A stretch of 64,000 bases of DNA. It comes from Streptomyces tailanensis. GTDB lineage: Bacteria; Actinomycetota; Actinomycetes; Streptomycetales; Streptomycetaceae. The translations under genes were made by a program, and so were the position numbers. The notes below the pieces were generated by a model, which was not told the origin of the DNA, did no database searches, and saw nothing but the letters and a program-made list of their open reading frames with translations. The stretch's first letter is position 1. Every line of letters starts with the position of its first letter. The stretch spans positions 1 to 64,000 of the forward strand of contig NZ_VTHJ01000046.1 of NCBI RefSeq assembly GCF_008386495.1, given 5' to 3'. This document shows positions 45,151 to 54,085 of this stretch, one piece after another.

Positions 45151-45990
45151 ATGTCCAGCAAGTCCAGCCACCGGCAGTCCAAGAAGCGCAGATACGTCGC
45201 CTGGACCGCCGCCGGAGCCGCCGTGCTCGCCGGAGCGGGCCTTGCCGCACAGAACTCGCTCGCCGCCCCCACCGCCTGGCCGGCCGCCAAGGGCTACACG
45301 GGCCGCGCCTTCGACACCTGCACGGCACCGTCCCTGTCCGCGATGAAGGCATGGAAGACCGGCTTCTACGGCGCGGCGGCCGTCTACATCGGCGGCAAGA
45401 ACCGCGGCTGCGCCCAGCCCAACCTCACCGCATCCTGGGTGAAGTCGGTCAACACGCTCGGCTGGAAGCTCGTCCCGCTCTACGTCGGCGCCCAGCCGCC
45501 CTGCCAGACCGGTTCAAGCCCCGTGGTGATCAAAGCGTCGACCGCCGCCTCCCAGGGCGCCGCCGACGGGGCCGACGCCGTGGCCAAGGCCGCCGCCCTC
45601 GGAATGAAGCCGGGCAGCGCGCTCTACCTGGACATCGAGGCGTACGACATCACGAACACCGCCTGCAACGACGCCGTCCTCACCTACATCAGGGCCTGGC
45701 ACAAGGCGCTCGGCGCCAAGCAGTATCGTTCCGGTTTCTATGGCTTCAGCAGTTCCAGCGCCAAGGCGGTCGCCACCGCCACCGACCGCACCAACCTGCC
45801 GGGCAACCTCTGGTACGCCAAGTGGGACAAGGTCAACACGACGACCACCGACTGGCCGTACGACCCGAAGCTGTACACCGGGCACCACCGCGCCCACCAG
45901 TACATGGTCAACAGCAGGGAGACGCGCGGCGGACACACGATCAACGTCGACCGGAACGCGTGGGACGCGCCGGTGGCGATCGTCGGCTGA
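45151..45990 (+). CDS. Secreted DUF1906 (glycoside-hydrolase-like, Rv2525c-type) protein
   Basis: This 279-residue protein has an N-terminal signal (KKRRYVAWTAAGAAVLAG to AAQNSLAAP; a twin-arginine-like RRY is present). The DUF1906 TIM-barrel part shows GRAFDTCTAPSLSAMKAW, AAAVYIGGKN, LGWKLVPLYVGAQ and LYLDIEAYD, whose acidic pair is in the place of a glycosidase active site. Rv2525c in Mycobacterium is a Tat-exported relative linked to the wall. The substrate is unknown. The ATG at 45151 has GGGGCGGGG upstream. The MITE separates it from the kinase gene and may have moved its promoter. Confidence 0.88.
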   Translation: MSSKSSHRQSKKRRYVAWTAAGAAVLAGAGLAAQNSLAAPTAWPAAKGYTGRAFDTCTAPSLSAMKAWKTGFYGAAAVYIGGKNRGCAQPNLTASWVKSVNTLGWKLVPLYVGAQPPCQTGSSPVVIKASTAASQGAADGADAVAKAAALGMKPGSALYLDIEAYDITNTACNDAVLTYIRAWHKALGAKQYRSGFYGFSSSSAKAVATATDRTNLPGNLWYAKWDKVNTTTTDWPYDPKLYTGHHRAHQYMVNSRETRGGHTINVDRNAWDAPVAIVG

Positions 45991-46158
45991 ACCGCTGAAA
46001 CGACGACGTGGGCCGGAGGTGGTGAGGGCCCTGGTGCGGCGGTGCCGGAAGTCGGCATGAATCGTTGGTCGAATGGCTGGCCGAGAGCAGCCCCACTGCC
46101 TACCATCGATCACCGCAAGACCTTGTGCACCGTCGCACAATCTCCTCAGGAGGTCTCC

Positions 46159-46836
46159 TTGCACCGCCGCCGTCGCACCGCGCTCCTCCTCTCCGCCGCG
46201 ATCACCGCCGCGGCCCCCTTCCTCTCCGCCTGCGGAAGCGACGCGCACCCGGGCGCGGCGGCCGTCGTGGGCGGTGAGCGGATCACCGTCTCGCAACTGG
46301 AGAACCGGGTGAACGACGTGCGTGCCGCACTGCGGGCGGCCAGCGCGGACGAGGCCCAGTACGAGCGGGTCGTCGCCCAGACCGGCACCCTCACCCGCAA
46401 CACCCTCAACGGCATGGTCCTGGAGAAGGTCCTCGACCAGGCCCTCGAAGACGCCGGCGTGAAGGTCACCCGCAAGGAAGTCCAGGAATACCGCTCCGAC
46501 CTGGTGGAAGACGAGGAGGGCGGCGCCCCGGCCCTGGAGCTGACCTGGCTGCAGCAGTACCATGTCGCCCCCGAGCACCTCGACGAGAGCCTCCGCAGCG
46601 ACCTCGAGGTCCAGAGACTCGCCACCGCCCTCGGCGTCGACGCCAACACCCCGGACGGCAGCACCGTCTTCTGGCAGGCCATGGCCAAGGCCTCGGAGGA
46701 ACTCGGCGTCGACCTCAACCCCCGCTACGGCACCTGGACCGTCGAGGTCGAGAAGGAAGGTCGCGTGGGCCTGGCGGAAGCCAAGACACCCTGGGTGGAA
46801 GAGGTCACGAAGGCCGGGACGCAGGAGCCGGCGTAG
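46159..46836 (+). CDS. SurA N-terminal-like lipoprotein
   Basis: This 225-residue protein starts at the TTG at 46159, which has AGGAGG 5-6 nt upstream. The signal (RRRRTALLLSAAITAAAP) ends in a lipobox LSAC. The mature region is helical and resembles the SurA N-terminal domain (AAAVVGGERITVSQLENRVND, then GMVLEKVLDQALEDAGV). It lacks a parvulin peptidyl-prolyl isomerase domain at the C-terminus. It may be a chaperone at the outer face of the membrane. It lies upstream of mazG by 107 nt. Upstream frame is open but lacks a proper start. Confidence 0.88.
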   Translation: MHRRRRTALLLSAAITAAAPFLSACGSDAHPGAAAVVGGERITVSQLENRVNDVRAALRAASADEAQYERVVAQTGTLTRNTLNGMVLEKVLDQALEDAGVKVTRKEVQEYRSDLVEDEEGGAPALELTWLQQYHVAPEHLDESLRSDLEVQRLATALGVDANTPDGSTVFWQAMAKASEELGVDLNPRYGTWTVEVEKEGRVGLAEAKTPWVEEVTKAGTQEPA

Positions 46837-46943
46837 CCCAGTACCGGCCGGTAGGCCCCTGCCCGCAGGGGCCTACGTGCCTCACGGTCCGCAGCCTGTG
46901 GATAACTTCGGGGGCCGTCCGTGGCGTGGGTTACGTTCGTGGG

Positions 46944-47969
46944 GTGAACGCAAACCGCCCCGACGGCGCCCCCGACACCACGGCCCCCGGACCAGCTTCC
47001 ACCCAGGCCTCCGGCCCCGGCCGTGTCGTCCTGCTCACCACCAGCCACCGTGTCGCGCCCGGCCTGCTCTCCTGGCCCGCCTGGCAGGCGCTGCACGAGG
47101 CCGACGGTGTCCTCTGCGCGGACGAGGCGCACCCCCAGCTCCCCTATCTCCGCGAGGCCGGCATAACGGTCGAGCGGGCGGCCCCGACCGCCGAGGAACT
47201 GGTCGACGCCTGCGCCGGTGACCGCACGGTCGTGGTCGTCGCGACGGCCGAGGGCGAACCCCACCTCACCGACGGCCTGGCCCGCCTCGCCGGCTCCGGC
47301 CGCGTCCAGATGCCGTCACTGGAACTCCTCCCCGCCTCCTACGACCTCCCTGGCGCCCGCCTCCTCGACCTCGTCCAGATCATGGACCGCATCCGCCGCG
47401 AATGCCCCTGGTCCTCCCAGCAGACCCACAAGGGCCTGACCAAGTACGGCATCGAGGAGGCGTACGAGCTGGTCGAGGCGATCGAGGAGGGCGACAGGGA
47501 CGAACTGCGGGAGGAACTGGGCGACGTCCTGCTCCAGGTCGTCTTCCACGCCCGCATAGCCGAGGACGACCCCGACGCCCCGTTCTCCATCGACGACGTG
47601 GCCGCCACCATCGTCACCAAACTCATCCACCGCCACCCCCACGTCTTCGGCGACGAGACCGCCACGACCCCCGAGGAGGTCAAGGAATACTGGCTCCGCA
47701 CCAAGGCGATAGAGAAGCGACGCGAGTCGGTCACCGACGGCATACCCCTCGGCCAGCCCGGCCTCGCCCTGGCCTCGAAGCTGGCGTCCCGAGTGCGCAT
47801 GGCGGGCCTGGACGTCCCGCTCCCCGCCGACGAGGGCCCCGGCTACGAGTTGCTGGCGATGGCGGTACGTGCGGAGGCGGCCGGAGTCGACCCCGAGGCG
47901 GCGCTGCGGGCGGCGGCCCGGGCCTACCGGGACGCGATCCGGGTGGCGGAGGGCGTGGACGAGAACTGA
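46944..47969 (+). CDS. mazG: Nucleoside triphosphate pyrophosphohydrolase MazG
   Basis: MazG hydrolyses NTPs and dNTPs to the monophosphate and pyrophosphate, removing non-canonical nucleotides. This 341-residue protein has the MazG domains at about 120-335: LLDLVQIMDRIRRECPW, the metal-binding EEAYELVEAIEEGDRDELREELGD and VFHARIAEDD, and the second-half HPHVFGD. The first ~115 residues (VVLLTTSHRVAPGLLSWPAW, EADGVLCADEAHPQL) look like a remnant of a tetrapyrrole-methylase-like domain, as in YabN. The GTG at 46944 follows GGTTACGTTCGTGGG with weak Shine-Dalgarno. It appears intact. Confidence 0.94.
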   Translation: MNANRPDGAPDTTAPGPASTQASGPGRVVLLTTSHRVAPGLLSWPAWQALHEADGVLCADEAHPQLPYLREAGITVERAAPTAEELVDACAGDRTVVVVATAEGEPHLTDGLARLAGSGRVQMPSLELLPASYDLPGARLLDLVQIMDRIRRECPWSSQQTHKGLTKYGIEEAYELVEAIEEGDRDELREELGDVLLQVVFHARIAEDDPDAPFSIDDVAATIVTKLIHRHPHVFGDETATTPEEVKEYWLRTKAIEKRRESVTDGIPLGQPGLALASKLASRVRMAGLDVPLPADEGPGYELLAMAVRAEAAGVDPEAALRAAARAYRDAIRVAEGVDEN

Positions 47970-47978
47970 CGCGCTGCC

Positions 47979-48488
47979 ATGAGCTGGGACTACGGGCGCG
48001 GTGGGCATGACAGTGCCCCTGATCTGCTGTGGGACGAGGTGAGGGAGTTCTTCGACCCCGAGCTGATGGGTTCGCTGCCGGACGTACGTGTTCCCGACAC
48101 CTCGGTGGAGGACTGGCAGTCGGTCCTTGATCTTGTCGCCGAGCGCGGCTGGAGGCACGAGTACCTCCAGGGCACCACCGTGCTGGCGGTGCCGAGCGCC
48201 GCGGATGTGCTGGCGCGCCCGGCCGAGGCCGAGTGCCCACAGCTGAGGGTCTGGCCGACGGCCGACGTGTTGGCGATTTTCCGTTTCTATGCGGACGAGG
48301 AGGTCGACTTCGACGTCGACCTGCGGGAACTCCAGGGACAGGACCGACTCGACATGTTCTGCGGCTTCCTCCGGTCGATTGGCCGCCGCCTCGGCCAGCC
48401 GGTGCTGATGGATCCGGAGGGTGCCCATGGCCGTCCGGTACTGGGCTTCGACGTCGTGCTCGACCGCGTCGTGCTGCTGTGTGACTGA
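47979..48488 (+). CDS. Conserved hypothetical protein
   Basis: This 169-residue protein is acidic and soluble, with no signal or membrane segment (WDEVREFFDPELMGSLPDVRV, VEDWQSVLDLVAERGWRHEY, FYADEEVDFDVDLREL). No named family is recognised. It begins 10 nt after mazG and is probably co-transcribed with it, though no good ribosome-binding site precedes the ATG at 47979. A cysteine near the C-terminus (LLCD) is its last feature. Some immunity-like proteins share this small acidic character, but no assignment is made. Confidence 0.65.
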   Translation: MSWDYGRGGHDSAPDLLWDEVREFFDPELMGSLPDVRVPDTSVEDWQSVLDLVAERGWRHEYLQGTTVLAVPSAADVLARPAEAECPQLRVWPTADVLAIFRFYADEEVDFDVDLRELQGQDRLDMFCGFLRSIGRRLGQPVLMDPEGAHGRPVLGFDVVLDRVVLLCD

Positions 48489-48539
48489 GTACCGTTGACC
48501 CCAGCGCTTGCGGGGCAAGGGGGCGCGGTGTAAGAGGAG

Positions 48540-48893
48540 TTGACGGAGGCGGCCGCCGGGTTTTCCTCGGGGTGGCGGACAAAGGTGTGGAACCGGATCG
48601 AACGTCGTCTCGCGCCGGTCTTCGGCGACAGAGTCGTGAACGTGGTGCTGGTTGGGCGGACACTCAATGCGGGCGGAAGCTCCGAAGACACCGAGAAGCC
48701 GGTTGCCGATCTGCTGAAGCGCCGCCTAGTCTCGCGCCCCGAGCTCTTCCTCGAACGGGCGGAGATCCTACGTGAGTTCGGAGGAAACGGGGAGATCGAA
48801 GAGTTCGGATGGATGGCCCCGCCTTCCGTCTCCGTCGAGAACGCCACTCCGACGGTACCTTCCACGACACGGTCATCCAGGCCGGTTCCATAG
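48540..48893 (+). CDS. Hypothetical protein, doubtful start
   Basis: This reading of 117 residues starts at a TTG directly against GAGGAG, so the spacing is poor and the true start is uncertain. The middle (VWNRIERRLAPVFGDRVVNVV, ADLLKRRLVSRPELFLERAEIL) is protein-like and helical, while the last ~30 residues look like read-through of another frame. It may be the end of a broken gene. It lies between the mazG unit and the P450 remnant region, an area with several fragments. No function is proposed. Confidence 0.4.
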   Translation: MTEAAAGFSSGWRTKVWNRIERRLAPVFGDRVVNVVLVGRTLNAGGSSEDTEKPVADLLKRRLVSRPELFLERAEILREFGGNGEIEEFGWMAPPSVSVENATPTVPSTTRSSRPVP

Positions 48894-48940
48894 GCACTGT
48901 TCACAAGCACTCGCCGCAGCCCCCGGCCGGCGACCGTTTC
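48809..48940 (+). pseudogene. Fragment with a GTV-x-QAG-type motif
   Basis: In a different frame from the preceding reading, the ATG at 48809 opens FRLRRERHSDGTFHDTVIQA, followed by GSIGTVHKH. This resembles the N-terminal motif (S/N-G-x-hydrophobic-x-x-x-V-Q-A-G-x-I) of several large Streptomyces regulatory and NTPase proteins. The frame then meets the P450 gene 3' end and loses sense. It is best read as a truncated start of a larger gene removed by rearrangement. Confidence 0.35.
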
Positions 48941-48945
48941 GACTG

Positions 48946-50202
48946 TCAGGTGGCCGTGAACTCCACGGGGAGGTTTCGCAGCCCACGCATGATCAGCCCA
49001 CCTCGCCAGCGCAGGTCCATGGGGTCAGCGGCAAGCCGAAGGTCGGGTAGACGGCGCAGCAAGGTGGCCAGCGCGGTGCGGCCTTCGAGACGGGCGAGCG
49101 GGGCGCCGATGCAGTAGTGGATGCCATGTCCGTAGCCGAGGTGCTGGTTGTCCCCGCGGGAGAGATCGAGCGTGTCCGGCTCGTCAAAACGAGCGGGATC
49201 ACGGTCGGCAGCGGCGAGGACCACGAGCACGGGATCGCCGGAAGCGATTCGTTGCCCACCCATTTCGAGGGGCTCCGTTGCGTAGCGCCAAGTAGCCAGT
49301 TCGACAGGGCCGTCGTAACGGAGAAGCTCTTCGACGCCGGTGTCGAGTAGTTCCTGTTCGCCGCGCTCGAGCGACTTCTGTAGTTGCGCTCGCTGCTGTG
49401 GGTTGCGCAGCAGCGCATACGTACCGTTGCCGATAAGGTTGATAACCGTCTCAAAACCAGCAAACAGTAGTACGAAACACATGGCCGCGGCTTCGTTCTC
49501 GGTCAGGTGCTCGCCATGGTCGGAGGCGCGGATGAGGCCGGAGATGAGGTCTTCGCCGGGGTCGGGCTTGTCCGGGAGCGCCTCCCGTTTGCGGTGGATC
49601 AGCTCGGCGAGATAACTGCGCATCTTCTTGACCGACCGGGCAACGCCGCCTCTGGGCCCTCCGCTGTGCCGGATCATCATGCCCGCCCAGTCCCGGAAGT
49701 CGTCCTGGTCCTCGCGCGGGACGCCGAGCAGGTCGCAGATGGCGTAGATAGGGAGGGGGAACGCGAACTCGTGGATGAGGTCGGCGCTTCCGGTGTGTGC
49801 GAACTGGTCGATGAGGTGGTCGGTCAGCTCTTGGACGCGGGGTGCGAATTCCGCCACTCGGCGGGGTGTGAACGCCTTGGAGACAAGCCGGCGGAGCCGC
49901 GTGTGGTCCGGTGGATCGATGTTGAGCAGGTGCGTCATGAGGTTGGCGCTGCGTTCACCGGGGATGCCCGTCCTGCTCTTGCCGTGGGCGTCTTCGGAAT
50001 GGTGCACGGGATTCTTGGAGAGCCGCGAGTCGGCGAGCGCCTGTCTGGCGTCCGCGTACCGAGTCACGAGCCACGCTTCGACCCCGCTGGGGAGCCGCGT
50101 GCGGTGCACCGGGGCGTGCTCCCGGAGCCAGGCGTAGGCGGGGTAGGGGTTGCTGGCGAACTCCCAGGTGAAGAGTTCGGGTTCGATGTGCGGGGCGTTC
50201 AC
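48946..50202 (-). CDS. Cytochrome P450
   Basis: This 418-residue bacterial P450 (CYP105/107-like layout) has the I-helix LLFAGFETVINLIGNG, the K-helix EELLRYDGPVE with ExxR, and the heme-binding loop HLGYGHGIHYCIG with Cys364 ligand (Tyr instead of the usual Phe). The DPP substrate/FG region is normal. It needs a ferredoxin partner, which is not in the window. The GTG at 50202 is preferred by length; an ATG at 50232 adds 10 residues. Neither has a good Shine-Dalgarno sequence. No biosynthetic genes lie beside it. A paralogous 3' remnant lies at 52374-52472. Confidence 0.92.
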   Translation of the reverse strand: MNAPHIEPELFTWEFASNPYPAYAWLREHAPVHRTRLPSGVEAWLVTRYADARQALADSRLSKNPVHHSEDAHGKSRTGIPGERSANLMTHLLNIDPPDHTRLRRLVSKAFTPRRVAEFAPRVQELTDHLIDQFAHTGSADLIHEFAFPLPIYAICDLLGVPREDQDDFRDWAGMMIRHSGGPRGGVARSVKKMRSYLAELIHRKREALPDKPDPGEDLISGLIRASDHGEHLTENEAAAMCFVLLFAGFETVINLIGNGTYALLRNPQQRAQLQKSLERGEQELLDTGVEELLRYDGPVELATWRYATEPLEMGGQRIASGDPVLVVLAAADRDPARFDEPDTLDLSRGDNQHLGYGHGIHYCIGAPLARLEGRTALATLLRRLPDLRLAADPMDLRWRGGLIMRGLRNLPVEFTAT

Positions 50203-50398
50203 GAGGTGACGGTACCGGGAGCCGCGTCGCATGGGTGAGGACGCTGAACTGTGCAATTCCCCTTCAACTGCATAGAGCGACAGATAGGGTTCCTGAAATG
50301 GCACCGGCCCCAGAGCGCTTGCAGCAGCGCAAAGGAGCCGGAACCTTCCCGGCGGTGAGCCAACACCCCGGGGACGGAACAGTCTCGGAGGACTGAAC

Positions 50399-52374
50399 AT
50401 GCCCATTGTGGCACGCCCCTGCCTTGCCGCCCCTGCGGCCGTCGTCGTCGCCAACTACGCGCGCGTCTCTACCTTCGACCAGCTCGACGGCTTCGGACTC
50501 GAGGCCCAGGACAAGGTTTCCAACGGGTGGCTCGACCGACACTCTGAAGTCACCGTCTACGACTCCTATGTGGACGAAGCCGTGTCCGGGGCCTTGGAGA
50601 GCCGCCCTGAGATGGACCGCCTCGTCACTGACGCACACCAGCAGCGCTTCAACCGCATTCTCGTCCCCAAGGTCGACCGCATCGGGCGTACTGCCCGAGC
50701 TGCCTATCAGTGGGCATGGAACATGGCCGACATCGGCATCTACTTCATCTCGGTCACCGAAGGCATCGACACCAGCACCGAAGCGGGCTGGCAGCAGTTC
50801 ACGCGATATGTCACCTTCTCCGAGATGGACTGGCGACGCATCAAGGAGCGCACCGTCGCCGGCCGAGAGCTGAAGATCAGTTACGGCGGCTGGCCCGGTG
50901 GCCCGGCTCCCTACGGCTACAGGATCGAGAAGGACGCCAAGGAAGTCGGCGGACGCCGTAAACGCTTCTCCGTCCTCGTCACCGACGGCCATGAATCCAT
51001 GGTCCTCGCCGTCGCCGCGGAACTCATCGTCGACCAGGGCATGAACCTCACCGAGGCTTGCGAGGAACTCAACAACCGCAAGCTCCTCACCCGTAGCGGC
51101 GTCCCCTGGAGCGTCGGCAACCTCCGTAACCGCCTCCACAGCGAAACCATTCACGACGGCTACGTGGTCTACCGAAAGACCAATCGCAGTAACGGGAGGA
51201 ACCACACCCGCCGATGCGACGACGGCACCCCCGTCCATGGTGACCAGGTCAGAATCGGCGTCCCGCCCATCTTCTCCGACGAGCGGGCCGCGCAACTCAT
51301 GGCCGCTTTGAAGGAACTCGGCTTCCAGAACGGTCGGCGAGGGAATTGTGTCTACCCCCTCACGGGACGGATTCACGGCACGTGTGGCGAGGTGTACACA
51401 GGGGCCGGCAGGGGCGTCGGCCGGTCGTACCGCTGCAAGGGAGGTCTCAAGGACCCCTCGTGCCGCGAGCCCTACTTCGAGGCTGACGATATCGAAGGTG
51501 CCGTCTGGAAGGAGCTGGCCAGGATTCTCGACGAGGAAGGGCATCTACGGGACCTGGCGTCCGAACGGGTGGGCGGCCTCTCCGGAGACAAGGAGAAGTA
51601 CGAGAAGCGCGTCGCCGAGTTCACTACCAGAATCGCCGAACAGGAGCACCTGATCGAGGTGCGCATCCCCGAGTACGTGCGCGCCGACGTCGACCCAGCG
51701 GTACTCAAGGCCTCCATCACGGGGCTTGAGGCCGAACTGGCGGAATTCCGGGAGCAGCGCAGGTTCGCCCAGCAGTGGCTGGAGGCGTACAGCGAGCATG
51801 AACGCCAGGCGCGCAACCTCGTCAACATCGCGCGACCAACGCCGACGAGCGGCTGGAGAGCCTGACGTTGGAAGAGTGCAAGGAAGTCTTCGACATGTTC
51901 GACCTCAAGGTCGTTCTCGGCGGTATGACCGACCACCGCAAGTCCGGCGTGAGGTGCGCTGTCAGCGAGTGGCACTGGAGGACCGGCACGAAGGTGCCTC
52001 CGGACCCCGACGACGAGCAGTGGGAGAACGTGCTGGAAGTGCTGCAGCCGTATTTCACCAAACGCCACTTCACGAGTAGATGCGACATCCGTCTCCAGTT
52101 CGAAGGGATGCTCCACCGTCTTCGGCACGGCCTCTCCTGGAGCGATATGCCCCATACTTGGGGGCCCGTCGACTCGATTCGCGTGCGCCAGCTTTCCTGG
52201 TGGCAGAAGGGCGCATGGCCGGAGGTCATGAAGGCCCTGGACGCCGGCACCACTGGAGTCGACGCGTACAAGCGGCCGACCTTGCCACAGCTCACGGTGA
52301 CAGGCCGGTTTTGGGCCGGGCTGCTTGCGGAGGTCCGGAGTGAGGTCACCGGAGACATGGGACGGCGGCAGTAG
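50399..52374 (+). pseudogene. Serine recombinase with DUF4096-like tail, frameshifted
   Basis: The first 488 residues form a serine recombinase: NYARVSTFDQ with Ser24, an unusual Ala/Val-rich N-terminus, VPKVDRIGRTAR, recombinase domain SYGGWPGGPAPYGYRI, a zinc ribbon with RIHGTCGEVYTG and YRCKGG, and a coiled coil. At about 51832-51836 a one-base deficit shifts the frame to an early stop. Correcting it gives ANADERLESLTLEECKEVFD and MFDLKVVLGG, then a tail to 52374 (DDEQWENVLEVLQPYF, MLHRLRHGLSWSDMP) resembling an IS5-type DUF4096 domain. GGAGG is 7 nt before the ATG at 50399. No other element genes are present. Confidence 0.75.
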
Positions 52375-52472
52375 CCGACCCCGCTTGGCGCGGCGGGCTC
52401 ATCATGCGGGGATTGCGCATGCTTCCGGTCGAGTTCAAGCCGGCTCGGGTGGCCGATGGTGGTACGCCGTAA
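52374..52472 (+). pseudogene. 3' remnant of a second cytochrome P450
   Basis: Directly after the recombinase stop, one frame reads ADPAWRGGLIMRGLRMLPVE, then FKPARVADGGTP and stop. The intact P450 at 48946 ends ADPMDLRWRGGLIMRGLRNLP, then VEF. The two are homologous C-termini in opposite orientation, with a short deletion in the remnant. Everything before ADP is missing. The 295-nt gap to the next gene otherwise holds its leader. Confidence 0.72.
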
Positions 52473-52596
52473 GCGGCCCGTAGCAGTACCCCACGCGGCG
52501 CCGAAACATGACACACCCTCAAGTCTGTGATCTTCACGTGATCTACGCTGCATTAACTTGTGACAACTGATCGACTGCCGATACGTTCACACGTCA

Positions 52597-52639
52597 GTGC
52601 GAAGGGCGTGGCCGGTCCAGCCCGTCACACCCTTCGCAC
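52597..52639 (+). promoter_or_regulatory. Leader hairpin of the first Rpf-like gene
   Basis: GTGCGAAGGGCGTG (52597-52610) pairs with CACACCCTTCGCAC (52626-52639) with one mismatch and a 15-nt loop. It lies just before the ribosome-binding site (30 bp from the ATG). It may be an attenuator or translational control element. No T-tract follows. It does not match the ydaO riboswitch of the neighbouring gene. Confidence 0.5.
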
Positions 52640-52669
52640 GGTCACTGCTGTCGTGTGAAAGGCAACCGC

Positions 52670-53698
52670 ATGCTCTCCGGGACCGGTCGTCACCGTCGCC
52701 CCCGTCAGGCTCCGGCCCTCCTTGTCGCGGCCGGAGTGACCGGCTCCGCCATCGCCATCCCATTCCTCGGCGCCACCGGCGCGAGCGCGGCCAGCGGAAC
52801 CACCTGGGACCAGGTGGCGGACTGCGAGAGCGGCGGCTCCTGGAGCGCGGACACCGGCAATGGGCGCTACGGCGGCCTCCAGATGACCCAGGAGAGCTGG
52901 GAGAGCTATGGCGGCCTCGACTACGCCACCAGCCCCGACCAGGCCAGCCGTTCGCAGCAAATAGCCGTCGCCGAAAAGATCCTCGCCGACCAGGGCGTCG
53001 GTGCCTGGTCCACCTGCGGGCTGCTCCACAACCTCGGCGGCGACTCCGGCACCGCCGATGTGGACACCGGCGTCGCGGACGATTCGTCGAACTCGGGTGA
53101 TTCATCCAGTTCTGCCGACGGTTCTGCCGACAGGTCTACCGAATCGACGAAGTCGGCTGAATCATCCGAAACATCTGACTCCTCCGAATCTTCCGACTCG
53201 TCCAAAACATCCGAATATTCGGCGGATGTCACGGAAGGTTCCATCAACGCCGACGTCGACTCGGGCGACTCCAAGAGCTCCGGCGACTCCGATGAATCCG
53301 GCGAATCCGGTGACTCCGGCGGCGATGTCTCGCAGGGATCCGACAGCTCTCCCGCAGATGACGCCGAGGCCGGCAGTGGTCGCCACCGGGGCGCGAGCGC
53401 CGACGAGAGCGACGCCGACGACAACTCCCGTACCGAATCCTCGTCGTCCTCGTCATCCATGTCCTCGGGCCGTCACGCCTCCCGTGACGGCGAGGCCGCC
53501 CGGGAAACCGTCGACGCCGTCCACTCCTCGTACACCGTCCGCGAAGGGGACAGTCTGACGTCCATCGCCGACTCCCTTGCCCTCCAGGGCGGGTGGCGTG
53601 AACTGTACGCGGAGAACGAGGTCACGGTTGGAACTGACCCGGACCTTATCCTTCCCGGTCAGACCCTCGAAGTCGGTGTCGAAACGGGCGAAGAGTAG
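52670..53698 (+). CDS. Secreted Rpf-like transglycosylase with LysM domain and acidic Ser linker
   Basis: This 342-residue protein has a signal peptide ending about residue 40 (GASA), an Rpf lysozyme-like domain at 44-115 (DCESGGSWSADTG with catalytic Glu53, GRYGGLQMTQESW), a low-complexity Ser/Asp/Glu linker at about 125-275, and a C-terminal LysM (YTVREGDSLTSIADSLALQ, then DPDLILPGQTLEV). Rpf enzymes cleave peptidoglycan and aid spore or dormant-cell revival. The ATG at 52670 follows AAAGG by 7 nt. A GTG at 52655 is less likely. The linker may span the wall. It precedes the riboswitch-controlled Rpf gene. Confidence 0.9.
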   Translation: MLSGTGRHRRPRQAPALLVAAGVTGSAIAIPFLGATGASAASGTTWDQVADCESGGSWSADTGNGRYGGLQMTQESWESYGGLDYATSPDQASRSQQIAVAEKILADQGVGAWSTCGLLHNLGGDSGTADVDTGVADDSSNSGDSSSSADGSADRSTESTKSAESSETSDSSESSDSSKTSEYSADVTEGSINADVDSGDSKSSGDSDESGESGDSGGDVSQGSDSSPADDAEAGSGRHRGASADESDADDNSRTESSSSSSSMSSGRHASRDGEAARETVDAVHSSYTVREGDSLTSIADSLALQGGWRELYAENEVTVGTDPDLILPGQTLEVGVETGEE

Positions 53699-53849
53699 CG
53701 GGAGTTCGAGTCACGGTTCGCCCATGAATGCCCGTTTTGATCTCGGTGGGAGATGAATCACAGACCCCCTGATCGCCTTTGATATTCGGCGATTCACGTG
53801 TTTACGGTCGTGACCGCTCGCCACAGCGGGCCCCTGCGGTCGTCACGCC

Positions 53850-54066
53850 GAATCCTGCCAACGGCCGCGTGGGAACAGTCGTCGCGTCAAGCGCCGTAGG
53901 CAGGAGCGGGGGACCCAAGGTAAGTGCCGGGTCCGGAAGTTGAGGCCCTTCGGGGTCGTACGACCGGAACCGGCTCGGGGTGAAGCCGCGCGATGTGAGC
54001 CGAAAGGCGCACGAGCGCGGCCGGGCAACTCAACCGGCCCGAACCCGACAGCTCACCTCGCAGGCG
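53850..54066 (+). promoter_or_regulatory. ydaO-type cyclic di-AMP riboswitch ahead of rpfA
   Basis: The 387-nt leader contains the conserved ydaO blocks in order: AGCGGGGGACCCAAGG (53905-53920), CGGGGTGAAGCC (53976-53987) and CCCGAACCCGACAGCT, CACCTCGCAGGCG (54038-54065). It is followed by the Shine-Dalgarno region GAGGGG. Riboswitches of this class bind c-di-AMP, and control of rpfA by one has been described in Streptomyces coelicolor. The dyad TCACG-N10-CGTGA (53794-53813) upstream may be an operator. Exact 5' boundary is approximate. Confidence 0.88.
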
Positions 54067-54085
54067 TCGGTGAGGGGATCACTCG

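Noticed and set aside
50264..51544. A 426-codon minus-strand frame opposite the serine recombinase.
   Set aside because: It has no recognisable domain and overlaps a clear recombinase on the plus strand.
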